Source of the DNA: Streptomyces coeruleorubidus
Lineage (GTDB): Bacteria; Actinomycetota; Actinomycetes; Streptomycetales; Streptomycetaceae
Direction: 5' to 3'
Assembly (NCBI RefSeq): GCF_008705135.1
Contig: NZ_CP023694.1
Coordinates: 744,001 to 808,000 of the forward strand
DNA: 64,000 nucleotides
Numbering within the stretch: the stretch's first letter is position 1; each line of letters starts with the position of its first letter. Positions 1-6,955 of the stretch are shown here, piece after piece. The notes beneath the pieces were generated by a model. The model saw only the letters and a list, made by a program, of their open reading frames with translations. It was not told the DNA's origin and searched no databases. The position numbers and the translations under genes were made by a program.

Positions 1-1
1 G

Positions 2-1000
2 TACGTCGAGGACGCGCGGTCCTACGTCCGGCTGGCGGAGTCGGCGCACGGCCCGGTGCCGGCGCCCGTCGAACCGGCCTGGCCGTGGGGCGAGGCGCTG
101 CGGGTGCTGGACGAGGCCGCCCCGGACGCCCGGATCGTGAACCTGGAGACATCGGTGACGTCCGGCGACACGTTCGCCCCGGACAAGGAGATCCACTACC
201 GGATGCACCCGGCCAACCTGCCCGCCCTGGCCGTGGCCCGGCCCGACGTGACCGTCCTGGCCAACAACCACGTCCTGGACTTCGGCCGCCCGGGCCTGCT
301 GGAGACCCTGGACGCGCTGACCCGGACAGGACTGCGGACGGCGGGTGCGGGAGGTGACGCCGAGCAGGCGCACGCACCCGCCGCGGTCCCCCTCCCCGGC
401 GGCCGGCGCCTGCTGGTCCTCGCCGTCGGGGCGCGCTCCAGCGGCATCCCGCCCGGCTGGGCGGCGACGGCGGACCTGCCCGGTGTGGCGTACGTGCCCG
501 AGCTCTCGCCCGCCGCGGCCGACGCCGTGCTGCGGCACGTGAGGCGGGCCCGACAGACCGGTGACGTGATCGTCGTGTCCGTGCACTGGGGCACGAACTG
601 GGGGTTCCGCGTGCCCCGGGAACAGGTCCGTTTCGCGCACGCCCTGGTGGACGGCGGGGTCGACCTCGTCCACGGCCACTCCTCGCACCACCCCCGCCCG
701 CTGGAGGTGTACCGGGACCGGCTGATCCTGTACGGCTGCGGTGACTTCGTCGACGACTACGAGGGCATCACCGGCTACGAGGAGTACCGCGACGACCTGC
801 GGCTGGCGTTCCTCGCCTCGGTCGAGGCGGACAGCGGCCGGCTGGCGGGGCTGCGCATGGTGCCGCTGCGGGCGCGCCGAATGCGCCTGGAGCCCGCGTC
901 CCGGGCGGACCGCGCGTGGCTGCGGACGACGCTCGACCGGATCAGCGGCGGGGTGGGGGTGACGCTGGAGCCGGACGGCTCGCTGGCGCTGGCGTGCTGA
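2..1000 (+). CDS. CapA-family metallophosphatase-like protein (5' end cut by window)
   Basis: The protein belongs to the CapA/PgsA family (poly-gamma-glutamate capsule proteins with a calcineurin-like fold). Seen: NLETSVT near the N-terminal side, LANNHVLDFG, VHWGTNW, then HGHSSHHPRPLEVY and LYGCGDFVDDYEG, which are the Asn/His/Asp metal-ligand blocks of the family in the usual order. The frame is open from base 2 with family-like sequence before the first possible start (GTG at 56), so the true start lies outside the window. It ends with TGA and is followed by a tandem repeat array. In actinomycetes such proteins often stand alone outside capsule operons, so the substrate cannot be named. 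Confidence 0.85.
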   Translation, partial: YVEDARSYVRLAESAHGPVPAPVEPAWPWGEALRVLDEAAPDARIVNLETSVTSGDTFAPDKEIHYRMHPANLPALAVARPDVTVLANNHVLDFGRPGLLETLDALTRTGLRTAGAGGDAEQAHAPAAVPLPGGRRLLVLAVGARSSGIPPGWAATADLPGVAYVPELSPAAADAVLRHVRRARQTGDVIVVSVHWGTNWGFRVPREQVRFAHALVDGGVDLVHGHSSHHPRPLEVYRDRLILYGCGDFVDDYEGITGYEEYRDDLRLAFLASVEADSGRLAGLRMVPLRARRMRLEPASRADRAWLRTTLDRISGGVGVTLEPDGSLALAC

Positions 1001-1040
1001 CGCGCGGATCAACCGGTGGAACCGGTGGCGACTCGGTCGG

Positions 1041-1187
1041 CCGATCCGGCAGCACCGCGTGAGCGGGGAGACCGGTCCGGCAGCACCGCGTGAGCCGGGA
1101 CACCGGTCCGGCAGCGCCGCCTGACTCAGGACACCGGTCCGGCGGCACCGGCAGAGACCGGTCCGGCGGCACCGCGTAAGCCGGGAG
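1041..1187. repeat. 31-bp tandem repeat array, about 4.7 copies
   Basis: Copies begin at 1041, 1072, 1103, 1134 (shortened to 24 bp) and 1158. The shared core is CCGGTCCGGCAGCACCGCG followed by TGAGCCGGGA-like bases. It fills the space between the convergent CapA-like and sigma factor genes. Most copies contain TGA or TAA on the plus strand, so it is not an obvious coding repeat there. Each unit can form short GC-rich hairpins. Confidence 0.9.
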
Positions 1188-1188
1188 G

Positions 1189-2214
1189 TCAGCCCGCCCA
1201 GACCACCAGCCGCTCCCGGTTCCCGGGCGCCCGCAGCCGGGCGAGGGACTGCTTCTCCAGCTGGCGTACCCGCTCGGGGGTGAGGCCGACGCGGCGGGCG
1301 ACCTCCTCGCGGGTGCGGGTGTGGCCGTCGTGCAGGCCGTAGCGGAGGCTGAGGATCATGGCCTCGTGGGGCGCCAGCGTGCCGACGGCCTCGCGCAGTT
1401 CCTCAGCGAGGGCCTGGTACTCGGCGACCTCCGGGGCCTGGAGCACCTCGGTGTCGGGGATGAGGTCACCGACCACGGTCTCGCCGGTCTCGTCCACGGG
1501 CGTGTCGAGACTGACGGCCTGCCGGCCGACGCGGCGCAGCCAGCCGATCCTGTCGGTGGCGAGGCCGCTCTCCCGGGCCACCTCCTCGATGCTCGGTTCG
1601 CGTTCCAGGTCGAGTCGCAGACGCCGTTCGATCTTGGCCACCTTCTGGAGCTGCTCGACGACGTGCATCGGCAGCCGCACGGTGCGCGCGTGCGCGGCCA
1701 GGCCCCGTTCGATCGCCTGGCGTATCCACCAGGTCGCGTACGTGGAGAACTTGAAGCCCTTGGTGTGGTCGAACTTCTCCACGGCCCGGATCAGCCCCAG
1801 GTTGCCCTCCTGGATGACGTCCAGCAGGGGCAGCCCGCGGTGGGCGTGCCGTTTGGCCATCGACACGACGAGCCGGAGGTTGGCCCGGACCATGTGGTCC
1901 TTGGCGGCCTGCCCGTCCCGGGCGGCCTCCTCCAGCTCGCGGCGCCGCTCCGGCGCGAGATCGACTTCACCGGCGTCGGCTCGTTCCAGTTCCTCCAGCG
2001 CCCGCACGCCGGCCTGCATCCGCCGCGCGAGGCGGACCTCGTCCTCCGCCGTGAGCAGCGGTGTCGCCGCGATCTGCGTGAGGTACTGGCCGAGGAGGTC
2101 GGGTTCCTCGTCGGGCTCGGGGATGCGGTTGCGCAGCCGTGCGGTGCGAGCGGGGGCGCGGCGGTCCTCCCGGGGCTGTGCCGCTGAGTCTTCTGCCTGG
2201 GGAGATATCCTCAT
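1189..2214 (-). CDS. RNA polymerase sigma factor, RpoD/Hrd family group 2
   Basis: This is a sigma-70 family promoter-recognition subunit of 341 residues. Seen in order: region 1.2 (DLLGQYLTQIAATPLLT), region 2 with NLRLVVSMAKRH and DVIQEGNLGLIRAVEKFD, the -10 recognition helix TYATWWIRQAIERG, region 3, and region 4 with LRYGL and the -35 helix TREEVARRVGLTPERVRQLE. There is no long region 1.1, and the length fits the non-essential Hrd-type group-2 factors of Streptomyces rather than the principal HrdB. GGAGG lies just upstream of the ATG. The gene is divergent from the PEBP-like gene and ends next to the tandem repeat. Which Hrd paralogue it is cannot be decided here. Confidence 0.93.
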   Translation of the reverse strand: MRISPQAEDSAAQPREDRRAPARTARLRNRIPEPDEEPDLLGQYLTQIAATPLLTAEDEVRLARRMQAGVRALEELERADAGEVDLAPERRRELEEAARDGQAAKDHMVRANLRLVVSMAKRHAHRGLPLLDVIQEGNLGLIRAVEKFDHTKGFKFSTYATWWIRQAIERGLAAHARTVRLPMHVVEQLQKVAKIERRLRLDLEREPSIEEVARESGLATDRIGWLRRVGRQAVSLDTPVDETGETVVGDLIPDTEVLQAPEVAEYQALAEELREAVGTLAPHEAMILSLRYGLHDGHTRTREEVARRVGLTPERVRQLEKQSLARLRAPGNRERLVVWAG

Positions 2215-2308
2215 GATCCTCCATCCCCCATCTCCGACGGCTCACGGGTACCCGAGGCGATCGGTCCCGAACCGCATGTCCGGGTCCCGCGGGGGTACTC
2301 CGGGGCGC

Positions 2309-2761
2309 ATGACCGGCATCGAACTGCGCAGCGACGCGTTCAACGACCACTCCTTCATCGCGCGCCGGTACGCGTACGAGGGACCGAACGTCTCTCCGCC
2401 GCTGACCTGGAGCGGCGTACCGGACGACGCGGCCGAACTGGTCCTGCTCTGCGAGGATCCCGACGCCCCGTCGGGCACCTTCGCGCACTGGGTCGTGGTC
2501 GGCATCGACCCACACAGCGACGGCGTCGAGGCCGGGCACTGCCCACCGGGCGGCACGGAACTCGTGAACGGCTACGGGCAGCACGGCTGGGGCGGTCCGC
2601 ATCCCCCGCCCGGGGACGACGCACACCACTACTTCTTCCGGCTCTACGCCCTGTCCGAACCGTGCGTCCTGCCCGACGCGCCCCGCGCGGACCAGGTGCA
2701 CGAGGAGGTCGAGAAGCGCCGCATCGCGGACGGCACGCTGGTGGGGCTCTACCAGCGCTGA
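2309..2761 (+). CDS. YbhB/YbcL-type PEBP-like protein
   Basis: A 150-residue member of the phosphatidylethanolamine-binding/Raf-kinase-inhibitor-like family. The signature CEDPDAPSGTFAHWVV and the later GPHPPPGDDAHHYFFRLYAL segment form the ligand pocket of the family. It has no signal peptide, so it is probably cytoplasmic. I use the ATG giving MTGIELRSDAF because that matches the family N-terminus and open sequence further upstream does not. Bacterial members have no firmly known role. It is divergent from the sigma factor gene. Confidence 0.9.
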   Translation: MTGIELRSDAFNDHSFIARRYAYEGPNVSPPLTWSGVPDDAAELVLLCEDPDAPSGTFAHWVVVGIDPHSDGVEAGHCPPGGTELVNGYGQHGWGGPHPPPGDDAHHYFFRLYALSEPCVLPDAPRADQVHEEVEKRRIADGTLVGLYQR

Positions 2762-2916
2762 GTCGGCTTACGGGTGGACCGCCCGTGCCTTCGTGTCACA
2801 ACGGTTGGTTGTAAGACGGGTGACGGGCGGTTGTTTGCCCGGGCGTCCCGGTCCCCGCTTGGATGGCTGCCGGTCAACACCGGGTTGTCCGCGGGAGCTG
2901 GGAGTGTGCGCCGGGT

Positions 2917-4179
2917 ATGGCGGGCAGGCGGTCGCTGGGGCGGCGGTTCGGGTGGTTGTGGGGCGCGTACGCGGTCAGCACGGCCGGCACCTGGCTCGCG
3001 TTCGACGCCTTCGCGCTGATGGCGGTCCTGGTGCTGGACGCCGGACCGACGCAGGTGTCCCTGCTGGCGGCGGTGGGACCGGCGGTCGGCGCGGCCGTGT
3101 CGGTGCCGCTCGGGCCGTGGGTGGAGGTCCGCCGCAAACGGCCGGTGATGATCGCGACGGACCTGGTCCGGTGCGCGGTGCTGCTGAGCATCCCCGTTGC
3201 GTACGCCCTCGGCCGGCTGGGCTTCGGCCAGCTGCTGCTGGTGTCGGTGGTCGTCGCGGCGTCCGACATCACTTTCAACGCGGCGGCCGGGGCGTTTCTG
3301 AAGGGACTGGTGCCGCGGCGGGACCTGCTCGTCGCGAACGGGCGGTTCGAGGCGACGACCTGGACGGCCAGCATGGTCGGGCCGCCGCTGGGCGGGGCCG
3401 CGATCGGGCTGTTCGGTCCGGTGACGACCGTGGTGGCCGACGCGGTGAGCTATCTGCTCTCGGCGTTCGGCCTCCGGGCGATCGGCGGCGAGGAGAAACT
3501 CCCGGTGCGGTCCGCGTCCGGCTCCACCCGGCCCCGGGCGGGCGACCTGCTGGACGGCTGGCGGTACATCCTGGCCGACCCGGCGCTGCGCCCGCTCTTC
3601 TTCAACACGGTCCTCGCCAACTCCCTGATCATGGCGGCCTCTCCCCCGCTCATGGTCCTGATGGTCGATGATCTGCGCTTCGCCCCCTGGCAGTACGCGC
3701 TCGCCTTCGCGGTGCCCTGCACGGGCGGTCTGCTCGGCTCGCGCCTAGCACCACGGCTCGTCACGCGGTTCGGACGGCACCGGGTCATGCTCGGCGCGGG
3801 GGCGCTGCGGGCGTGCTGGTCGCTCGGGCTGGCCTTCGCCGGCCCCGGTGCGGCCGGGCTGGCGCTGGTCATGATGGTCGAGTTCGGGCTGATCACCTGC
3901 TGTGCCGTGTTCAACCCGGTGTTCGCCACGTACCGCCTCGAACGGACCCCCGCGGGCCGGGTCATCCGCACCCTGTCCGCCTGGTCGGCCACCGGCAAGG
4001 CCACCACGGCGGCCGTGACCGCCCTGTGGGGCTTGCTGGCCCACCTGGCCGGCCCCCGTACGGCCATCGCCCTCGCCGGCGTCTTTCTCCTCTTCACTCC
4101 CGCCCTGCTCCCCCGCCGCGACCACACACCGGACACCGGCCCCGAGCCGGCTCCCCTGGCACTCAAGGACGGCGGCTGA
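2917..4179 (+). CDS. MFS transporter, drug/siderophore exporter type
   Basis: About 420 residues with the hydrophobic pattern of a 12-helix major facilitator protein. The N-terminal half has WLWGAYAVSTAGTWLAFDAF and the loop EVRRKRPVMIATDLVR after helix 2, as in MFS_3/enterobactin-exporter-like proteins. The C-terminal half repeats the fold and has the loop TRFGRHRVMLGAG. I prefer the ATG at 2917 (MAGRRSLGRRFG), because GGAG lies 12 bases upstream and an earlier ATG would only add a polar, non-conserved tail. Direction and substrate are inferred only at family level. A strong hairpin follows the stop. Confidence 0.85.
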   Translation: MAGRRSLGRRFGWLWGAYAVSTAGTWLAFDAFALMAVLVLDAGPTQVSLLAAVGPAVGAAVSVPLGPWVEVRRKRPVMIATDLVRCAVLLSIPVAYALGRLGFGQLLLVSVVVAASDITFNAAAGAFLKGLVPRRDLLVANGRFEATTWTASMVGPPLGGAAIGLFGPVTTVVADAVSYLLSAFGLRAIGGEEKLPVRSASGSTRPRAGDLLDGWRYILADPALRPLFFNTVLANSLIMAASPPLMVLMVDDLRFAPWQYALAFAVPCTGGLLGSRLAPRLVTRFGRHRVMLGAGALRACWSLGLAFAGPGAAGLALVMMVEFGLITCCAVFNPVFATYRLERTPAGRVIRTLSAWSATGKATTAAVTALWGLLAHLAGPRTAIALAGVFLLFTPALLPRRDHTPDTGPEPAPLALKDGG

Positions 4180-4192
4180 ACGCCCCGATCGG

Positions 4193-4236
4193 CCGGGCCG
4201 GGGGCGGGAGCGGCGTCGCCCCCGCCCCCGGCCCGG
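4193..4236. terminator. Bidirectional terminator-like hairpin
   Basis: A perfect 16-bp GC stem (4193-4208 pairs with 4221-4236) with a 12-base loop between two convergent genes. There is no U tract, as is usual for Streptomyces. Confidence 0.7.
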
Positions 4237-4242
4237 ACCGGA

Positions 4243-4671
4243 TCAGACGGCCCCGGGCACGTCCTCCGTGACGCCGTTCAGCGGCGAGGAGGGGTCCGTG
4301 CCGTACGGACGGGTGAGGATCTCCAGGCCGTGGCCCGCCGGGTCGAGGAAGTACACGCCCCGGCCGCCGTCGTTGCGGTTGATCTTGCGCGGGTGGTTGC
4401 CGTGCGGGTCGGCCTGGATGGGGATCCGGGCCGCGACGAGCCGGGCGAGGGCCTCGTCGAACTCGTCCTCGGAGACGAGGAACGCGTAGTGCTGCATGGG
4501 GATGTCGGCGTCGATGGTGAGGAAGTCCAGCGTGACACCGTTGGCGGTCGTCACCGGCAGGAACACCCCGGCCGGTGCCCCGACCTCCAGACCCAGGATC
4601 TCCGCGAGGAAACGAGCGGACTTCTCCCGGTCACGGGACAGGACGATGGTGTGATTGAACTCGACTGACAC
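4243..4671 (-). CDS. VOC-superfamily (glyoxalase/dioxygenase-like) protein
   Basis: A 142-residue protein with two paired beta-alpha-beta-beta-beta modules of the vicinal oxygen chelate fold. Seen: VEFNHTIVLSRD at the start, HYAFLVSEDEFDEAL in the middle, and GRGVYFLDPAGHGLEILTRPYG at the end. The terminal Glu of HGLEIL is the usual metal ligand position. The start is the GTG at 4671: GGAGG lies nine bases upstream of it, and the upstream extension is not family-like. No neighbouring pathway suggests a substrate. It could be a lyase, dioxygenase or resistance protein. Confidence 0.85.
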   Translation of the reverse strand: MSVEFNHTIVLSRDREKSARFLAEILGLEVGAPAGVFLPVTTANGVTLDFLTIDADIPMQHYAFLVSEDEFDEALARLVAARIPIQADPHGNHPRKINRNDGGRGVYFLDPAGHGLEILTRPYGTDPSSPLNGVTEDVPGAV

Positions 4672-4860
4672 GGTTGAATGCCTCCACGGGCATCTCCGCG
4701 GCGCCTCCATGCCTCACCCGGCCGGTGACCGGCACGCGATGCCGCGCGGTGGATCGTAGGCAGAGGTGGTCGCGGTCGTCGAGCGGTTTTCGGCCGTATC
4801 GCGCCGCCCATGCCCAGCGGGGCCAAGTACCCTCGCCCGTGCCCCTGTTGTCCCGCACGA

Positions 4861-4878
4861 CCCTGACAATTGTCAGGG
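4861..4878. promoter_or_regulatory. 18-bp perfect palindrome, putative operator
   Basis: CCCTGACAATTGTCAGGG, a perfect 18-bp dyad, begins 81 bases before the SH3-like gene at 4942. Two close variants occur at 6781-6798 and 6832-6849 in front of related secreted-protein genes. This looks like the binding site of a dimeric regulator that I cannot name. Confidence 0.7.
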
Positions 4879-4941
4879 ACCGCGTCGCCCCTGCTCTCCC
4901 TACAGTTCTGAGCGTCGGCCACACCTCAGGGGGAACTCGAC

Positions 4942-5316
4942 ATGTCCACTCGCATCTTCGCCAGGGCCGCGCTCGTCGGCGCCGGGGCGCTCGCACTGCT
5001 CGGTCCGCTCACCGCCGGAACCGCAGCAGCCTCCGCCGCCGGTGAGGAGGGCACCGCCCGCGTCATGGCCGCGCCGTACGCGGTCGTACCGTACGAGAAC
5101 GTCAACGTCCGCTACGGGCCGGGCACTTCCTACGGAATCCTCGCCACCGTCGCGGCGGGCCAGCCGCTCGGCGCCTACTGCTGGACCCGCGGCGAGCGCA
5201 TCACCGACAACGGCTACAGCAACGACGTCTGGGTGAAGCTCCTCGAGGGCTACGTCAGCGCCGTGTACCTCAAGGGCAACGAGTACGGCAACCTGCCCGC
5301 CTCGGCGCGCTGCTGA
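4942..5316 (+). CDS. Small secreted SH3-like protein
   Basis: A 124-residue secreted protein. The N-terminus is a signal peptide: arginine at residue 4, a hydrophobic core around residues 9-25, and an AAASAA-type cleavage region. The mature part carries a bacterial SH3-like segment: VNVRYGPGTSYGILATV, a GxxLxxYCWT strand, then VWVKL and YVSAVYLKGNEYG, ending in Cys. Bacterial SH3 domains bind cell-wall peptide or mediate wall association. CAGGGGGAACTC provides the ribosome site before the ATG. It is followed 61 bases later by a second gene of the same length and architecture, probably co-transcribed, and is preceded by the 4861 palindrome. Confidence 0.85.
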   Translation: MSTRIFARAALVGAGALALLGPLTAGTAAASAAGEEGTARVMAAPYAVVPYENVNVRYGPGTSYGILATVAAGQPLGAYCWTRGERITDNGYSNDVWVKLLEGYVSAVYLKGNEYGNLPASARC

Positions 5317-5377
5317 CCCGGATCATGACCACTTCCGGCCACACCATCCTCACCATCGTCCTACGGGGGACAGACAC

Positions 5378-5752
5378 ATGAAGCGAATGATCAGCCGCAC
5401 CGCCCTGGGCCTCGCCGTGACCGCGCTCGCCGTCGGCGGCCTCGCCACCACGGCCCAGGCGGCACCGGCCGTCGCCAACGGCGGCGACCCGACCCTCACC
5501 GACGTCTACATCTGGGCCACCGACGTCAACCTGCGCCAGGAGCCGACCACCAACTCCCCGCGGCTCGCGGTCCGTTCGCAGTGGTGGGCGGACGCGATCT
5601 GCCAGAAGCAGGGCCAGACCGTGCACGACCCGGCCGTCGGCACGAACAACTGGTGGACCGCCGTCATGGAGCTCTCGGGCAGCGACGTCGCCTGGGTGAA
5701 CAACCTGTACATCCGGGGCGGCCAGAAGATCGCCGGCGTCCCGGACTGCTGA
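5378..5752 (+). CDS. Small secreted SH3-like protein
   Basis: A 124-residue secreted protein: N-terminal MKRMISR, a hydrophobic core, and an AQAAPA cleavage region near residue 30. The mature part has the SH3-like repeat DVNLRQEPTTNSPRLAV, then a Cys-containing strand (DAICQKQG), NWWTAVMELSG and VAWVNNLYIRGGQ, ending DC. It resembles the neighbour at 4942 in size and layout but differs in sequence, so the two are older duplicates or a functional pair. ACGGGGGACAG before the ATG is the ribosome site. A perfect terminator hairpin follows. Confidence 0.85.
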   Translation: MKRMISRTALGLAVTALAVGGLATTAQAAPAVANGGDPTLTDVYIWATDVNLRQEPTTNSPRLAVRSQWWADAICQKQGQTVHDPAVGTNNWWTAVMELSGSDVAWVNNLYIRGGQKIAGVPDC

Positions 5753-5775
5753 CGCACCGTCCCTTCCACGCGCCT

Positions 5776-5811
5776 GCGGCGGGCCACCAGATCTCCCTGG
5801 TGGCCCGCCGC
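5776..5811. terminator. Bidirectional terminator hairpin
   Basis: A perfect 15-bp stem (5776-5790 with 5797-5811) and a six-base loop between convergent genes. It starts 24 bases after the stop of the SH3-like gene. Confidence 0.8.
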
Positions 5812-5825
5812 GGGCGTGTTGCCGG

Positions 5826-6174
5826 TCAGCAGTAACCCATCGGGCCCATGTCCGTGTAGTAGACGTAGTCGACGCTGACCCACCCGGTGACGTTGCCCCG
5901 GTGGGCCGTCAGGTAGATCCAGTGGCCGTCGGCGTTCCAGCAGTGCGCGGTGAACGTCTCGCGGAAGTAGCCCTGGCCGTGGATCGTGCCGTCCACCGGC
6001 CGGCTGCGGATGTTGACACCGTCACCCGAGGAAGTACCCGCCCCGGGACTGCACTTGCTGCGTGTCCGCCACGGAAGCGGGCGCCTGCTCCTGGGCGTGG
6101 GCGGTGACGGGCGACAGGGCCAGGGCCGCGCCCGCCAGGGCGAGACACGCGGCGCGCCGGATGTGTGTGCGCAT
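5826..6174 (-). pseudogene. Frameshifted SH3-like secreted protein gene
   Basis: From the ATG at 6174 the frame gives a clear signal peptide (MRTHIRRAACLALAGAAL, cleavage near AHAQ). It runs to residue 50 and stops at TGA (6022-6024). In another frame, starting near 6060, the sequence reads SKCSPGAGTSSGDGVNIRSR and continues through an SH3-like domain (GYFRETFTAHCWN, HWIYLTAHRG, WVSVDYVYYTDMG) to a Cys and TGA at 5826. Joining the frames by a one- or two-base indel at about 6050-6066 restores a protein of about 115 residues like its neighbours. Either the gene is broken or the base call is wrong. Confidence 0.85.
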
Positions 6175-6217
6175 GGCTGACTCCTTCTTGCTCGTGCTGC
6201 GTGGGATGGTGCGCGAA

Positions 6218-6248
6218 AGGGGGCGGACCGGAACCCCGGCCGCCCCCT
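6218..6248. terminator. Terminator-like hairpin
   Basis: A nine-base perfect stem (6218-6226 with 6240-6248) just after the stop of the minus-strand secreted protein gene at 6265. It separates that gene from the frameshifted one downstream. Confidence 0.55.
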
Positions 6249-6264
6249 GTGACGTGTGTGCGGC

Positions 6265-6714
6265 TCAGTACCAGCCGGTCTCGGTCAGGTCGTGGCCGTC
6301 GCACGAGAGCACGGCGCGCGAGACGCGGCCGTTGAGGTTGTTGCCCATCTGCGTGTAGGCGTAGGTGATGCCCGGGTCGACGCTTTCGGAGACCCAGCCG
6401 TCGACACGTCCCACGCCGTTGTTGGAACGGTGGAGTACGGCGACGCAGCCGGGCCGGGAGTTCTCGATCCGGGCGAAGGAGCCGCACTTGTCGGAGTAGA
6501 AGTACTTCAGGGCCATGCCTTCGGCGTACTTGGTGGGCCCGATCTGCCGGAACGTGCCCGAGCAGTAGGAGGTCGTGGGGTACTGCCCCTCGTTCCCGTA
6601 GGCCCCGTAGTTGCCGCCCGAGTGCGGCGCGGCCTGGGCGGAGGTGGGGAGAAGCGCCATCACCGCGGCGGCGCCCCCGGCGGCCAGCAGTGTCCTGAGC
6701 GATCGGCGGCTCAT
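6265..6714 (-). CDS. Secreted protein, DUF2690-like
   Basis: A 149-residue secreted protein. MSRRSLRTLLAAGGAAAVMA and AQAAPHS form a signal peptide with an alanine-rich cleavage region. The mature part contains YCSGTFRQIGPTKYAEGM, LKYFYSDKCGSFARIEN and GCVAVLHRS. The paired cysteines and the LxYxxxCxxxAxI pattern resemble the DUF2690 family of exported actinobacterial proteins, but I am not certain of the family. Start: GAGGG lies four bases before the ATG at 6714; longer versions add only polar sequence. It is divergent from the gene at 6956, and the 241-base space between them holds two copies of the shared palindrome. Confidence 0.75.
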   Translation of the reverse strand: MSRRSLRTLLAAGGAAAVMALLPTSAQAAPHSGGNYGAYGNEGQYPTTSYCSGTFRQIGPTKYAEGMALKYFYSDKCGSFARIENSRPGCVAVLHRSNNGVGRVDGWVSESVDPGITYAYTQMGNNLNGRVSRAVLSCDGHDLTETGWY

Positions 6715-6780
6715 GAGCCCTCTTTCGTGTGTCGGCGGGTGTTCCGGTCGTGACCGTACGGGCGTCACCACACCTGCGAC

Positions 6781-6798
6781 ACCTGACACTTATCAGGG
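6781..6798. promoter_or_regulatory. Variant of the 18-bp palindrome, proximal to the minus-strand gene
   Basis: ACCTGACACTTATCAGGG differs at three positions from the perfect palindrome at 4861 when read on the minus strand. It begins 67 bases upstream of the ATG of the secreted protein gene at 6714. Confidence 0.65.
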
Positions 6799-6831
6799 TC
6801 GAAAGCCACAGGTCGTCGCGTTTCGGGGGAG

Positions 6832-6849
6832 CCCTGACATTCGTCAGGA
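6832..6849. promoter_or_regulatory. Variant of the 18-bp palindrome, proximal to the plus-strand gene
   Basis: CCCTGACATTCGTCAGGA differs at three positions from the palindrome at 4861 and lies about 106 bases before the ATG at 6956. The centres of the two copies in this divergent promoter region are 51 bases apart. Confidence 0.65.
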
Positions 6850-6955
6850 CCGGCCGCACCGCGCGGGCTCCTAGGGTGTCGGCGCGGGACCAAAGGGCTC
6901 CGCCGGACAACCGTGCGACCGCGCACCGGGCCACCGGCGGCCAGGAAGGGCAACC

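Noticed and set aside
1041..1187. Possible CRISPR array
   Set aside because: The repeats are directly adjacent with no spacers and no cas genes are nearby. It is a simple tandem repeat.
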